NCBI GenBank assembly: GCA_016125155.1
Contig: WGMI01000021.1
Span: forward strand, 1 to 35,590
DNA: 35,590 bases
Reading direction: 5' to 3'
Source: a bacterium
GTDB lineage: Bacteria; Bacteroidota; Bacteroidia; Flavobacteriales; Schleiferiaceae
The position numbers and the translations under genes are program-made. Below, piece by piece: positions 15,646-25,000 of this stretch; positions within the stretch are counted from its first letter, which is position 1, and the number at the start of each line of letters is the position of its first letter. The notes under the pieces are model-generated. The model was not told the DNA's origin, ran no database searches, and worked only from the letters and a program-made list of their open reading frames with translations.

Positions 15646-17775
15646 TCAGTAGGGCTTGATCAGGGTCTCGGTCGTCAGATCCGCTCCATTGACCTTTAGC
15701 AGAAATACATAGGTCCCCGCGCGCAGACTGGTGGTGTGGAATCCGATTTCGAAGGTGCCTGCGTCTAGTGCCCGATCGACCAAACGGCGGATCAGGTGGC
15801 CTTGGGCATCAAAGAGCAGGGCTTCGACCTCTGCCCCGCTCATGAGCTCGAACCGAGCGCTAAAGCGATCGTTGAAGGGGTTGGGGAATACGCTGGGGCG
15901 GGGGAGGGCACTGTCGAAGTCGACCCGAATTTTTTGGGTTTCGGTGCATCCGTAGGCATCGGTGGCGGTCACCTCGACCGAGTCGCCCGGGCAATACCCA
16001 TCGCTCCACGACTGTCCGCCCACATCCACGCCGTCGAACTGAAAGGTATAGGGTGGTTTGCCGCCTGCGGGAACGGCCTGGACCCGGGCTTCGCAAAAGG
16101 CCGATACCCCCTCGAGAACCACTTCCATGTCGAAGGCCAGACTGTCGGCCGAGGCCAATTGGGCCACGTAAATCCCGTTGTTGCCTCCGATCAATCCGTG
16201 ATAGCCCGCGGTATAGACCCTGCCCGGTCGGTTAAAATCTCGCTGAATGCCAAAATAGTCGCCCCAGCGCTCGGACAGTCCGGTCTGACGGTCTACGTAG
16301 TCGAAGCCGGTGTTGATGGGGGTCAGGGCAGAATAGCTGCGCTCGTTTCGGTATTCGATGGCCGCGGTTCCGGCAAAATCGGTGGGCGAGGTGGTATTGA
16401 AGGCGATCAGGCTCTGGGGCTGGCAGGTTTCGCTTCCGGTCCAGGCAATGTTGGGATAGCCCAGCTCGAGCTGGGGGTGTCCCAAGACCCGGGCGGTCAA
16501 GCGGTGTTCTTCGAGGTTCATCACTCCGTGGTAGACGCCCGGCAGTCCGGTTTGAAACCGAATCGAATTCCCGACAAATTGAATTTCAGCACCGATCTGT
16601 ATGGCACCCAATACCCGGCTGTCGTTGGTGTCGAACCCGCTGGCGGGGTTGGTGGTGTCGCTGTCGGATTGTTTGGCGTTGGGTGCGAGTCCATAGGCGC
16701 TGTCGGCCACCCAGGCTTCGGTGGTCAATTGGGTGGAGGGGTTGTTGCGGTTTCCGGTGAGGTGGACCAAAAAAGTGGTGTCGTTTACGGCGTCAAAATT
16801 GCGGTTGGACAACAGATAAATGCCTTCTGCATCGGGCACCCCTCCGTGCTGCACGGGGCAGAGGTTGCGCAAAAACCGTCCGTTGTGCTGCACACCGCTC
16901 CACAGGCGGGCGTCGAGGCTGTCCGCGCCGGCGTAGCCTTCGTCCAAGCCGATTTGCCAAATCATGCTGCCGTTGAAGCCGGTTTGCCAGGGTTGACCGG
17001 GCAGGACCCGATTTCCGGTGATGAACAATTCGCTTTGGCTGAGGGCTAAAGCAGGGTAGTCGGTCCATATGGAGTCGTTGAGCGGATCGCCGGGCAAGGC
17101 ATAGGTGTTCCAGGCGCCGGAGGGGTCGTTGGTTTGCGAAAAGGCGACGATTACGAGGGAGCGTTGGGGGGTGTTGTCGCGCAAGAACACGAGGATAAAC
17201 CGGTCGCGCAGGGGGTCGTAGAGCAGTTTGGGATCGAAGAAATTGCTTTGTCCTGTGGCGAATTCGAGGGCGATGAGTCCCAGTCCAACAAAGGTGTTGG
17301 GGAACAAATCGGCTCCGGTTTGGGCGTTTTGGACCACCAGGGCAGAGTTGTAGGCGGTGGCGAGGATTCCGTCTTTGGACAGGGCGAGGGTGTTGTCGGA
17401 GGGAATGGATCCGGACAGATACACGGTGATGGGGCCGGCTTGGCGAAAGAGCAGCCGTCCGTCTACTACGTCCACGCTGTCGGATGGGGCCTTGGCTGTC
17501 GATGCTGGAGCCGATGTTCGGTGTTTTCGGGGAAAGCGGGCGCCTTGGGCTTGTTTGCGTCTGAGGAGTTCCGAGCGCATGGAGGGGCCGTCGGGGCTGG
17601 GGGCTTCGATGGTATAGAGGTCTACGGGGAAGTCTAGGGAGTCGACGGTGGCTGGGTCGAAGTGGCCTTTGAGGGGGATCGAAAACCGGGTGCTGGTTTG
17701 GACTTGGGCGATGGATACGAATCCGGTCATGAATAGACCTGCGATCCAACAATAAGGCCTAATGGGGTACTGCAT
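15646..17775 (-). CDS. Large secreted protein with SprB-like repeat and T9SS sorting domain
   Basis: This 709-residue protein starts with a signal peptide (cleavage near VSIAQ). Its middle (about residues 130-560) is probably a beta-propeller-like region, with blocks such as LLYDPLRDRFILVFL, NDSIWTDYPALALS and WQTGFNGSMIWQI seen in other Bacteroidota secreted proteins. Around residues 565-625 a SprB-like repeat is visible (GGKPPYTFQF ... TDAYGCTE). The C-terminus is a type A T9SS sorting domain: VFPNPFNDRF, LFDAQGHLIRR, LRAGTYVFLL and a final Lys-rich KPY. The protein should be exported through the outer membrane and attached to the surface or released. Ligand unknown. A two-component system follows on the same strand. 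Confidence 0.9.
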   Translation of the reverse strand: MQYPIRPYCWIAGLFMTGFVSIAQVQTSTRFSIPLKGHFDPATVDSLDFPVDLYTIEAPSPDGPSMRSELLRRKQAQGARFPRKHRTSAPASTAKAPSDSVDVVDGRLLFRQAGPITVYLSGSIPSDNTLALSKDGILATAYNSALVVQNAQTGADLFPNTFVGLGLIALEFATGQSNFFDPKLLYDPLRDRFILVFLRDNTPQRSLVIVAFSQTNDPSGAWNTYALPGDPLNDSIWTDYPALALSQSELFITGNRVLPGQPWQTGFNGSMIWQIGLDEGYAGADSLDARLWSGVQHNGRFLRNLCPVQHGGVPDAEGIYLLSNRNFDAVNDTTFLVHLTGNRNNPSTQLTTEAWVADSAYGLAPNAKQSDSDTTNPASGFDTNDSRVLGAIQIGAEIQFVGNSIRFQTGLPGVYHGVMNLEEHRLTARVLGHPQLELGYPNIAWTGSETCQPQSLIAFNTTSPTDFAGTAAIEYRNERSYSALTPINTGFDYVDRQTGLSERWGDYFGIQRDFNRPGRVYTAGYHGLIGGNNGIYVAQLASADSLAFDMEVVLEGVSAFCEARVQAVPAGGKPPYTFQFDGVDVGGQSWSDGYCPGDSVEVTATDAYGCTETQKIRVDFDSALPRPSVFPNPFNDRFSARFELMSGAEVEALLFDAQGHLIRRLVDRALDAGTFEIGFHTTSLRAGTYVFLLKVNGADLTTETLIKPY

Positions 17776-17834
17776 ACGCCAAAGTACGTCAAGGTGGGGG
17801 TCCTGCCAAGTCCGATGAGGGCCAACAGCGGTTT

Positions 17835-18122
17835 CTAATCGGCCCCTTCGATGCGGCCTATCGCGCAGCTTACGTAACTCATGGCTTTGTTGGCCAAGGT
17901 GTTGTCGGCCCCAACTTCGGGATAGCCGGCTTGTCGTAATACTTCTTTGGCCCGCTGCAGCAGGTCTCCTGCGGCCGTTTCTTCGGTTTGAAACCGCACC
18001 CTATGGGCTTCGAGGTCGACTTCGAGGACTTCGATTCCTTGTATCGAGCCTACCTTGGTTCGGACGGTCGCTGCGCAGCCTCCGCATTTGAGGTTCTGCA
18101 GGTAGATTTCGTGCGTTTGCAT
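17835..18122 (-). CDS. Heavy-metal-associated (HMA) domain protein
   Basis: This 95-residue protein has an HMA domain in residues 3-68 with the metal-binding motif L-K-C-G-G-C (Cys13, Cys16). The C-terminal tail, about 25 residues, is not recognised. Such proteins bind Cu(I), Zn(II) or similar ions as chaperones or sensors in the cytoplasm. The MQTHEIYL start was chosen because the long upstream extension is not typical of the family. No P-type ATPase lies nearby. It is divergent from the RHS fragment. Confidence 0.9.
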   Translation of the reverse strand: MQTHEIYLQNLKCGGCAATVRTKVGSIQGIEVLEVDLEAHRVRFQTEETAAGDLLQRAKEVLRQAGYPEVGADNTLANKAMSYVSCAIGRIEGAD

Positions 18123-18215
18123 AGGGCAAGATATGAAATGGTGTGAGGAATGGGTGCACTGCTCGGGGTCCTGGTTGAGGGTCGATTTGTTGGGCTTTGC
18201 CGCTGGGCCCGGGCA

Positions 18216-18496
18216 ATTCCATCTTGACGGAATACAAAGTCTACGTAAATCCGTACCTTGTGGTGACTCCGTTTGAGGATTGGATGGACTACACCAAGCA
18301 CTAATATATGGGCACCATTCGGGTGGCGAGCGAATTGGGAGGGATGCCTTGTATAGACCCCAATGCGCCCAGCCAACATGGCAACGGTGCCCAATCCATT
18401 CCAAATCCTCAAGAATCTCCGTGTACGGTGAAGCCGGCCATGAGCGCAGAATGGGAACTGGAAGATATTTTGAAGGAGCTTAACATTATGGTGTAA
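18216..18496 (+). pseudogene. RHS-repeat protein fragment with an internal stop
   Basis: The plus strand reads NSILTEYKVYVNPYLVVTPF, EDWMDYTKH, stop (TAA at 18302-18304), then YMGTIRVASELGG and about 45 further residues to TAA at 18494-18496. The pattern 'YVNPYLVV ... YTKHYYMG-x-R-V-A-S-x-L-G' is characteristic of RHS/YD-repeat proteins, and the stop replaces the first Tyr of the YY pair. Neither the large beta-barrel part nor a toxin tip is present, so this is a leftover of a larger gene. The exact upstream limit is uncertain. Confidence 0.65.
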
Positions 18497-18596
18497 GCTT
18501 CCCCATTCTTCGGCCATTTAAAAGTAGAGGGAAAATTCAGTGATGAGTATTTCGCTGCTGTTTTTTGGACGGTGGAGGGCTAAGAGAAAAATGGGT

Positions 18597-18604
18597 TAGC
18601 TTTG
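18597..18604 (+). promoter_or_regulatory. -7 box of the antitoxin gene
   Basis: TAGCTTTG is a perfect TAnnTTTG match and ends 6 nt before the antitoxin ATG. No TTG lies 19 nt upstream; the nearest is 29 nt away. It implies a very short leader. Confidence 0.5.
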
Positions 18605-18610
18605 TGTAGT

Positions 18611-18835
18611 ATGAATTTGCAAGCTGAAAAACTAGGACTAATCCAGTGGTTGGCACAGCTGACCGATGAAAGCGTGATTGCCCAGATTAAAGCCCTTCGC
18701 GATGAGAAAGGCGATTGGTGGGATAAGATCACCGCTGAAGAAAAGGCAGAAATCGAAGAAGGGCTGTTGCAAGCAGATAAAGGAGACGTTCAACCTCATT
18801 CTGAAATCCGCAAGAAGTACGAAAAGTGGCTTTAG
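18611..18835 (+). CDS. Type II antitoxin, addiction-module component
   Basis: This 74-residue acidic protein resembles the Bacteroidota antitoxins paired with RelE/ParE toxins. It has an N-terminal helix (LGLIQWLAQLTDESVI), then GDWWDKITAEEKAEIEEGL and ADKGDVQPHSEI, which is a well-known block of that family, and a basic tail KKYEKWL. It should neutralise the downstream toxin and repress the operon. A TTG three codons upstream is possible, but the ATG suits homologs. The toxin frame starts 10 nt before this stop. Because the toxin is frameshifted, the antitoxin may be an orphan. Confidence 0.85.
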   Translation: MNLQAEKLGLIQWLAQLTDESVIAQIKALRDEKGDWWDKITAEEKAEIEEGLLQADKGDVQPHSEIRKKYEKWL

Positions 18836-19102
18836 AAATCGTCTGGACGCCGCAGGCTGAAAAGGGTTTTGAAAAAATCGTTGTGCACATAGCAGAAAAC
18901 TGGACCAAGCGAGAAGTACAGAACTTTATACGGGAATCCTTCCACTTTTTTGAGTTGTTGACAGAGCATCCCGAAATCCTCGAAAAGTAGCAAACAAAAG
19001 CATGTATACCGTGGCCCGATGGACCACCACAATATTTTGACTTATCGCATAAGGCCCAAGGAAAAGCAAATAGAGCTTTTGAACATACGTCCTGCCAAGT
19101 GA
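18826..19102 (+). pseudogene. RelE/ParE-type toxin, frameshifted
   Basis: From a GTG at 18826, overlapping the antitoxin stop, the frame reads VALEIVWTPQAEKGFEK, NWTKREVQNFIRESF and LLTEHPEIL, then stops at TAG (18988-18990). The remainder of the family continues in the +1 frame: SKQKHVYRGPMDHHN, ILTYRIRPKEKQIELLNIR and a stop at 19100-19102. Both halves look like one RelE/ParE toxin, so a single small indel near 18975-18990 broke it. The C-terminal part holds the usual activity residues, so the truncated product is probably inactive. Confidence 0.72.
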
Positions 19103-19569
19103 AAGCCTTTGAAAAAATAACGGCTTGGAAAAGTGGTATTCGTCATGGTATCCGCTTTTCCAAACTATGGTCATATTTCAATAAAAGGAAAGCGGAGACA
19201 CACTTCTGAAACCCCGTGTATCTTCAATTCCCAATGTCATCCCTCTCTCGGGCTAGGCTCCGGCTCCCTCCTGAGCAACACTTCCGTATTTCTTAAACAG
19301 GGTAGGGGAGTAGACTCTTAAGCCCTTTTAGGCCAAGAGGCTCTGGACACATCTGGCTACCTTCGAGTAAAGCGCAGAGCCCATGACCATTGTCATCAAC
19401 CAGTCGAATTTGAAAAAGACTCCGAAATTGCTCAGCGAAAAGCTTAAAAATTCAGCCAAGAAGGGGGTGTAAGCTCCCCAAAACTCTGGCCCATCACAAA
19501 AACGAAAAACCGTCTCCCTAGTCTCCCCACACCCATCCGAGAATCGCGAAAGAATCTAAGCGGAGGATC
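19103..19569 (+). other. Region without a convincing gene
   Basis: I see no family match, RNA gene or terminator here. One short open frame at 19383-19472 (29 residues, start MTIVINQSN, Lys-rich) faintly recalls small Bacteroidota antitoxins but is too short to call. The stretch probably continues the decayed DNA of the RHS and toxin-antitoxin relics. Confidence 0.5.
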
Positions 19570-20133
19570 TCACAACCACTTGACCACCTCCAACGGATCC
19601 GGGCGGTTTTTGTAGTCTGGGTCGAAATGGAGGTAGCGCACCACCCGATCGGGCCCCACCACCACCGTCATCGGAACCGGCAATTCCGGATCGTCGGTTT
19701 CCTGATCGGTAGCCAATTGTTCCCTGAGTTTGCCCGAAACCGGCCTGGAAATTCCCCAAGCGCGCGCCAGCACACTGTTTGGATCGCTGACCAACATAAA
19801 CGGCCATTCGGTTTTGTCGATCAGCGCCTTTTGCTTTTCCGGAAACTCCGGAGAAATGGCCACCAACACCGCGTCCTTTTCGTCAATCAACGTCGCCAAA
19901 TCGATCCAAGCGCTCAAATAACGCGAGCAATACGGACACCATTCGCCCCGATAGAACACCAAAACAAGCGTTTTTCCACCAGAAAGACTCTCGAAAGAGT
20001 GATGCGAACCAGCCGCATCAACCCACTCCATGGCGGGCAGAACATCGCCCACCGCGAACGGAGGCTTCGGTTTCTGGTCTTCGGCCAAAGGCGTTAAAAG
20101 AAAAGCAAACGCGAGGAGCAAAACAGACTTCAT
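19570..20133 (-). CDS. Exported peroxiredoxin-like/thioredoxin-fold protein
   Basis: This 187-residue protein has a short signal peptide (MKSVLLLAFAFLLTP) and an AhpC/TSA-like thioredoxin fold. The redox motif is R-G-E-W-C-P-Y-C (Cys66, Cys69), followed by LVAISPEFPEKQ and a cis-Pro region (ELPVPMTVVV). The C-P-Y-C motif suggests a disulfide reductase or peroxidase with two vicinal Cys rather than a classic 2-Cys peroxiredoxin. Location should be periplasmic. It lies 92 nt downstream of the HdeD-like gene on the same strand. Confidence 0.88.
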   Translation of the reverse strand: MKSVLLLAFAFLLTPLAEDQKPKPPFAVGDVLPAMEWVDAAGSHHSFESLSGGKTLVLVFYRGEWCPYCSRYLSAWIDLATLIDEKDAVLVAISPEFPEKQKALIDKTEWPFMLVSDPNSVLARAWGISRPVSGKLREQLATDQETDDPELPVPMTVVVGPDRVVRYLHFDPDYKNRPDPLEVVKWL

Positions 20134-20225
20134 CGATCTGGGGTATTATCGGAGGGAGTCAAAATTGACTCGAATCACCACAATAGAACGTCCGTTGCCC
20201 GACAAACACAAAACCCCCCGCGGAA

Positions 20226-20864
20226 TTACTCCGCATCCATTTTGCGCGAAGCCTCGTTCAATTCCCGGGCTTTGGATTCTGCCTTGAGCTGCGCTTTTTC
20301 CGCCTTCTCGGCAACGGCAGCAGCCCGCTCCTTGTCCTGTTCCAACCAGCGAATGCGGTCCTCTTTGTTCGGCCTCCAACGGAACGAATAGAGCGAGAGG
20401 AACAACCCGAAAATCAACGTAAACAGCCCTGCGATTTGCTTGCCCGTAGTTCCATCGTTGAGCACATCCAAAATCAAAATAAACCCAGAGGCGACAAACA
20501 CCATGCCGAGGATCAGCATAATAATACGGTTCTGTTTCAGACTAAAACCCTGGTACAGCATAAACCCACCAATCAGGATCGACCACAACCCCAGGGCGTC
20601 GTTGTACACCTCTTCGCTGTTGCTCGAAAACAAAATGAAAAACGCAAAACCCAAATCGATGGCGGCGTTGAGAAACCAAAACGACCTCATAGCAACCATA
20701 TTGGCCACGCGAATCCCCAAAAACAACTCGAGCGCCCCGAGTCCCAAAAACAAAAAGGCCAAAAAGCGGAAGACATTGTTGATGGGGGTCGCCAAAACCA
20801 GCAAACCAAAGACCAATCCGCGAAGGGTCCAAATCCACCAGTTCTTCTTGAATGCCTGTATCAT
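20226..20864 (-). CDS. HdeD-like membrane protein with charged C-terminal tail
   Basis: This 212-residue protein has about six hydrophobic segments between residues 9 and 163, in the style of the HdeD (DUF308) family, followed by a highly charged, Ala/Glu/Lys-rich tail (about 170-212) that probably forms a coiled coil in the cytoplasm. HdeD proteins are linked to acid stress in enterobacteria, but the role in Bacteroidota is unknown. The ATG at 20864 (MIQAFKKN) was chosen because the longer frame overlaps the glycosyltransferase end. It lies 62 nt downstream of that gene. Confidence 0.8.
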   Translation of the reverse strand: MIQAFKKNWWIWTLRGLVFGLLVLATPINNVFRFLAFLFLGLGALELFLGIRVANMVAMRSFWFLNAAIDLGFAFFILFSSNSEEVYNDALGLWSILIGGFMLYQGFSLKQNRIIMLILGMVFVASGFILILDVLNDGTTGKQIAGLFTLIFGLFLSLYSFRWRPNKEDRIRWLEQDKERAAAVAEKAEKAQLKAESKARELNEASRKMDAE

Positions 20865-20926
20865 GAGCTTGCTTGTTAGGTTGGTGAAAGTCCGAGGAAC
20901 AATTCGAAGGTACGCCTTGGCGAATT

Positions 20927-21688
20927 TCAGGAAAAAGCGCGTTCGGGCATCTTCAGATACCCCGGGGTATATAGCCCCCATTTCGAGAGCCGATATTCCA
21001 GACTAACTTTCAATACGCCCAAGCCGTAGATCGCGCTGCGCTTGAGGTTGATCGAACTGGCCTCCTTGAAATAGCGGGTCGGGCAGGTAATCTCCGCAAT
21101 CTCAAAACCCGCCTTAAAAATCTGCGCCAGCATCTGGTTGTCGAAGACAAAATCGTCGCTGTTGCGCTCCACGGGAATCGACTCGATCACCCTCCGGGAA
21201 AACGCCCGGTAACCCGTGTGGTACTCCGACAGCTTTTGGCCCAGTAAAACATTCTGAATCAACGTCAAAATGCGGTTCGCCGCGTATTTGTACCAAGGCA
21301 TCCCGCCCTTGAGCGCCCCTTTGCCCAAAATCCGCGAGCCCAGCACCACCGGATAGACCTCGTTGGCAATCAGGTGGGCCATAGACGCAATCAACTTGGG
21401 GGTGTATTGATAGTCAGGGTGCACCATAATCACAATGTCGCAATGGAGCTCGAGCGCCTTGGCGTAGCAACTCTTTTGATTGCCTCCATAGCCTTTGTTC
21501 TGATCGTGGACAATAATGTGCCGAATGCCGAGGTTTTTGGCCACTTCTACCGTATCGTCCCGGCTGCGGTCGTCTACCAAAATGACTTCGTCGACCAGGT
21601 CGAGGGGAATTTCGCGATAGGTGCGTTCAAGGGTGCGCGCGGCATTGTAGGCAGGCAACACCACGGCAATGCGTTGGGTTCCGATCAT
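20927..21688 (-). CDS. Family 2 glycosyltransferase, DPM1-like
   Basis: This 253-residue cytoplasmic GT-A enzyme begins with VVLPAYNAARTL and has the nucleotide-sugar motifs VILVDDRSRDDT and DQNKGYGGNQKSCY, then the acceptor-side MVHPDYQYTP and GSRILGKGALKGGMPWYK. The pattern resembles dolichyl/polyprenyl-phosphate mannosyltransferase-type GT2 enzymes, which transfer a sugar to a lipid phosphate at the membrane. There is no C-terminal membrane domain. No polysaccharide cluster surrounds it. Sugar and acceptor cannot be told. Confidence 0.9.
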   Translation of the reverse strand: MIGTQRIAVVLPAYNAARTLERTYREIPLDLVDEVILVDDRSRDDTVEVAKNLGIRHIIVHDQNKGYGGNQKSCYAKALELHCDIVIMVHPDYQYTPKLIASMAHLIANEVYPVVLGSRILGKGALKGGMPWYKYAANRILTLIQNVLLGQKLSEYHTGYRAFSRRVIESIPVERNSDDFVFDNQMLAQIFKAGFEIAEITCPTRYFKEASSINLKRSAIYGLGVLKVSLEYRLSKWGLYTPGYLKMPERAFS

Positions 21689-21692
21689 GCTG

Positions 21693-21700
21693 CGAAGGTA
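21693..21700 (-). promoter_or_regulatory. Imperfect -7 box abutting the GT2 start
   Basis: TACCTTCG on the minus strand differs from TAnnTTTG at one position and ends 4 nt before the glycosyltransferase ATG. It is listed because it repeats the arrangement seen at other genes here. Confidence 0.3.
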
Positions 21701-21753
21701 CCGCGATGCGTCGGGGTGCCGAACATCACGGCTTTATGTCGACAGGGGGGCGT

Positions 21754-21908
21754 GTGCTGACGGCGCTGCGCGCATCAGCACCGGGCTTTCCGCTCTAGTC
21801 CTGACGGGCTGCGCCGCGTCAGGCGCTGCCGCTGCAATCCCTCACGCGACCACAACGCGAGGCATCGCCCCGATCCACGTTGCCGATATAGCCGCGAGGC
21901 ATCGCGGC
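21754..21908. repeat. Cluster of GC-rich hairpins upstream of dnaE
   Basis: Three hairpins lie within 155 bases: GTGCTGA/TCAGCAC (21754-21760 with 21775-21781), CCTGACG/CGTCAGG (21800-21806 with 21817-21823) and a perfect GCCGCGA-GGCA-TCGCGGC (21891-21908). A degenerate copy of the last core (CGAGGCATCG) sits at 21857-21868. The rest of the 364-nt spacer between the glycosyltransferase and dnaE shows no gene. It resembles REP-like intergenic repeats rather than terminators, since no T-run follows. Confidence 0.7.
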
Positions 21909-22052
21909 TTTACGATGAGAAGAGGAGATGTTCAAAAATAGGAGTCTGTCCAAGACGGGTGGCCGCAACCGCAGGCTACCTTGAGGACAGGGATGTGCGT
22001 CTGTTTTCCGAATCAGAAGTCCCTATTATTCACGTTTTTGGAGCCTTAGCCC

Positions 22053-25000
22053 ATGTCCGATTTTCCGAGCTCAGCCAACAACATTCTCATCTTCGACACC
22101 GAGACCACAGGTCTCAAAATACAGGGCAGACCCCCGCGTTTGGTCCAGTTGGCTTGGCAGCTCCGCAGCCCCGATGGCGAAGTTTTAGCGTTGGGCAATG
22201 AGCTGGTTAGGCCCGAGGGATTCAACATTCCCTTCAACGCTACCCAAGTGCACGGCATCAGCACCGGCAAGGCGCTGCACTTCGGCAAGCCCCTCGCCGA
22301 GGTGTTGACGCAGTTTGAAGCGGCCGTAGCTCGGGCGGCATGGGTCGTAGGCCACAACCTTGAGTTCGACCTCGATGTAATCCTCGGAGAACACGCCAAT
22401 GCGGGCTTCTCCTCAGGACTTTCTGCCCTCAAAACCCTCGACACCAAAGAAGAAACCAAAGACCATTGCGCGCTTCCGGGGGGCAAGGGCGGTGCGTATA
22501 AGTGGCCTACCCTGACCGAACTCCACCAAAAACTCTTTGGGACCGACTTCGGTGACGCCCACAACGCCGCTGCCGACGTAGACGCTACCGCGCGCTGCTT
22601 GTTCGAGGCCCTGCGCATTGCCGCCATTCCCTGGGTTCGCTTGTCATGGACCGAAGAACAGGGGCAAAGGCTCCGGCAGCGCTTTCCTGGGCAGGTTCCG
22701 GCCCTTCCGATTGTCCCGGATCCCTGGGGAACTTGGGTCGATCCCACGGAGGCAGCGGCCGATGTTGCATCCGGAGGCGCTGTGGAGGACGCAAAACGCT
22801 CAGGACCCGATCCGACTTTGTACACACCTCTGCACGTCCACAGCCAGTTTTCAGTCCAAGAAGCCGTAGGCGATGTGCGCAAATTGGTCCGAAAGGCAGC
22901 CGCCATGGGCATCAAGGCCATGGCCCTGACCGATTTCGACAATCTCTATGGGGCCTTTGTCTTTGTCGACGAGGCGCGGAAAAATGGCATCAAACCCATT
23001 GTAGGGCTCGAGATTCACCTGTGCCGAGACCGTTTCGACAAGACCAAAAAGGACGATGGGTACCGACAGGTGCTCCTCGCCAAAAATGAGGTGGGTTATC
23101 GAAACCTCATCAAGCTGTCGTCGATGGCTTTTTCCGAAGGGTTCTACTACGTACCCCGCATCGACCGCGAATTGCTGCTTCAGTACAAAGAAGGACTTAT
23201 TGCCAGCACCGGCGGGCTCGATGGAGAGGTACCCTCTCTGTTGCTCAATGTGGGCGACCGCGAAGCCGAACAGGCGTTTGTGTGGTGGAAGGAGCACTTC
23301 GGCGCCGATTTCTACGTCGAGCTCAACCGACACGGGTTGCCCGAAGAAGACGAACTCAACCGCGGATTGCTCCGGCTGTGCCGAACCCACAAGGTTGAGT
23401 ATTATGCCGCCCACGAGAGCTTTTACGTTGAACCAGAAGACACAGAAGCCCAAGAGATTATGCTCTGCGTCAAGGATGGGCATAAAATGTCGACCCCGGT
23501 GGGGCGGGGCTACGCCTTTCGCAAGGCCTTGCCCAACGACCGCTACTTTTTCGACACCCCAGAAACCCTGGCCGATCGGTTTAGCGACCTGCCCGAAAGC
23601 TTTGAAATCCTCGGAAAAATCCGCGATCAAATCGAGGAGTACGAGCTCAAGCGGTCCGTGCTCTTGCCCGAATTCGACATTCCCGCCGAGTTTGTCGATC
23701 CCGCCGATGCCCAAGACGGGGGGAAACGAGGCGAAAATGCCTATTTGCGCCACTTAACCTACGAGGGAGCCGCCCGCCGTTACCCCAACCTGACCGACGA
23801 GATCCGGGAGCGCATCGACTTTGAACTTTCGGTCATCGAAAAGACGGGATATCCGGGCTATTTCCTCATCGTACAGGACTTCACGAACATGGCCAAAACC
23901 CTGGGTGTCAGCGTGGGGCCGGGAAGGGGTTCGGCGGCGGGCTCGGTGGTGGCCTATTGTACGGGCATCACCAATGTCGATCCGCTGAAATACGGTTTGC
24001 TGTTCGAGCGCTTCCTCAACCCCGACCGGGTGTCGTTGCCCGATATCGACATCGACTTTGAAGACGTGGGCCGGGACAAGGTCATCGAATACGTCTCGAA
24101 CAAATACGGTAAGGAAAAGGTGGTACAAATCATCACCTACGGCAGTTTGGCCGCCAAATCGGCGTTCCGCGATGCCTGTAGGGTGCTCGAGGTTCCGCTT
24201 TCCGAAACCAATCAATATGCCAAGCTCATTCCCGATGGCATCGATTTGGCGGATTTGATGGGGCTGTCCGAAAAGGAATTGGCGGACAAAATGCGCCGGG
24301 CCGAGCAGATGAGCGGGGCTCGAGAACTCCGCAAACTGGCGGAGGGTCAGAGCCTGGTCGGGCGGGCATTGCGGGCCGCAATGAAGATCGAAGGCGCCTT
24401 GCGCAACACCGGGGTCCACCCGTGCGGGGTCATTATTGCCCCCCAGGATGTCAGCGATTTGGTGCCGGTGATGACCCCCAAGGACGCCAAGATGCCCGTA
24501 ACCCAGTTTGACAACGATGTGGTGGAAAGCGCGGGTCTGCTCAAAATGGACTTTTTGGGACTGCGCACGCTCAGCATTCTGCAGACCGCTCTGAGCTTGA
24601 TCGAACGCAACCACGGTCGCGCGATCGATTTGGACGAAATCCCCCTCGACGACCCCAAAACCCTCGAACTCTTTGCCCGGGGCGATACCAACGCCTTGTT
24701 TCAATTCGAATCGGTGGGCATGCAAAAGAGTCTGCGCATGCTCAAACCCGATGTCTTCGACGACATCGTGGCCATGAACGCGCTCTACCGTCCGGGGCCG
24801 ATGGAATACATCCCCAATTTCGCCAACCGAAAAAACGGGCTGGAACCCATCACCTACGACCTGCCCGAAATGGAAGAGATTCTGTCCGAGACCTATGGCA
24901 TTACGGTCTATCAAGAACAGGTCATGCAATTGTCGCGCAAATTGGGGGGCTTTACGCGGGGCGAGGCCGACAAGCTGCGCAAAGCCATGGGCAAGAAGAT

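Noticed and set aside
14715..15659. 314-codon plus-strand frame
   Set aside because: Antisense to the LytS-type kinase, whose catalytic motifs are clear.
15796..17049. 417-codon plus-strand frame
   Set aside because: It is the mirror of the T9SS protein gene; Gly/Val-rich translation without domain motifs.
18975..18995. Programmed frameshift in the toxin gene
   Set aside because: No classical slippery heptamer with a following structure was evident; a simple indel is more likely.
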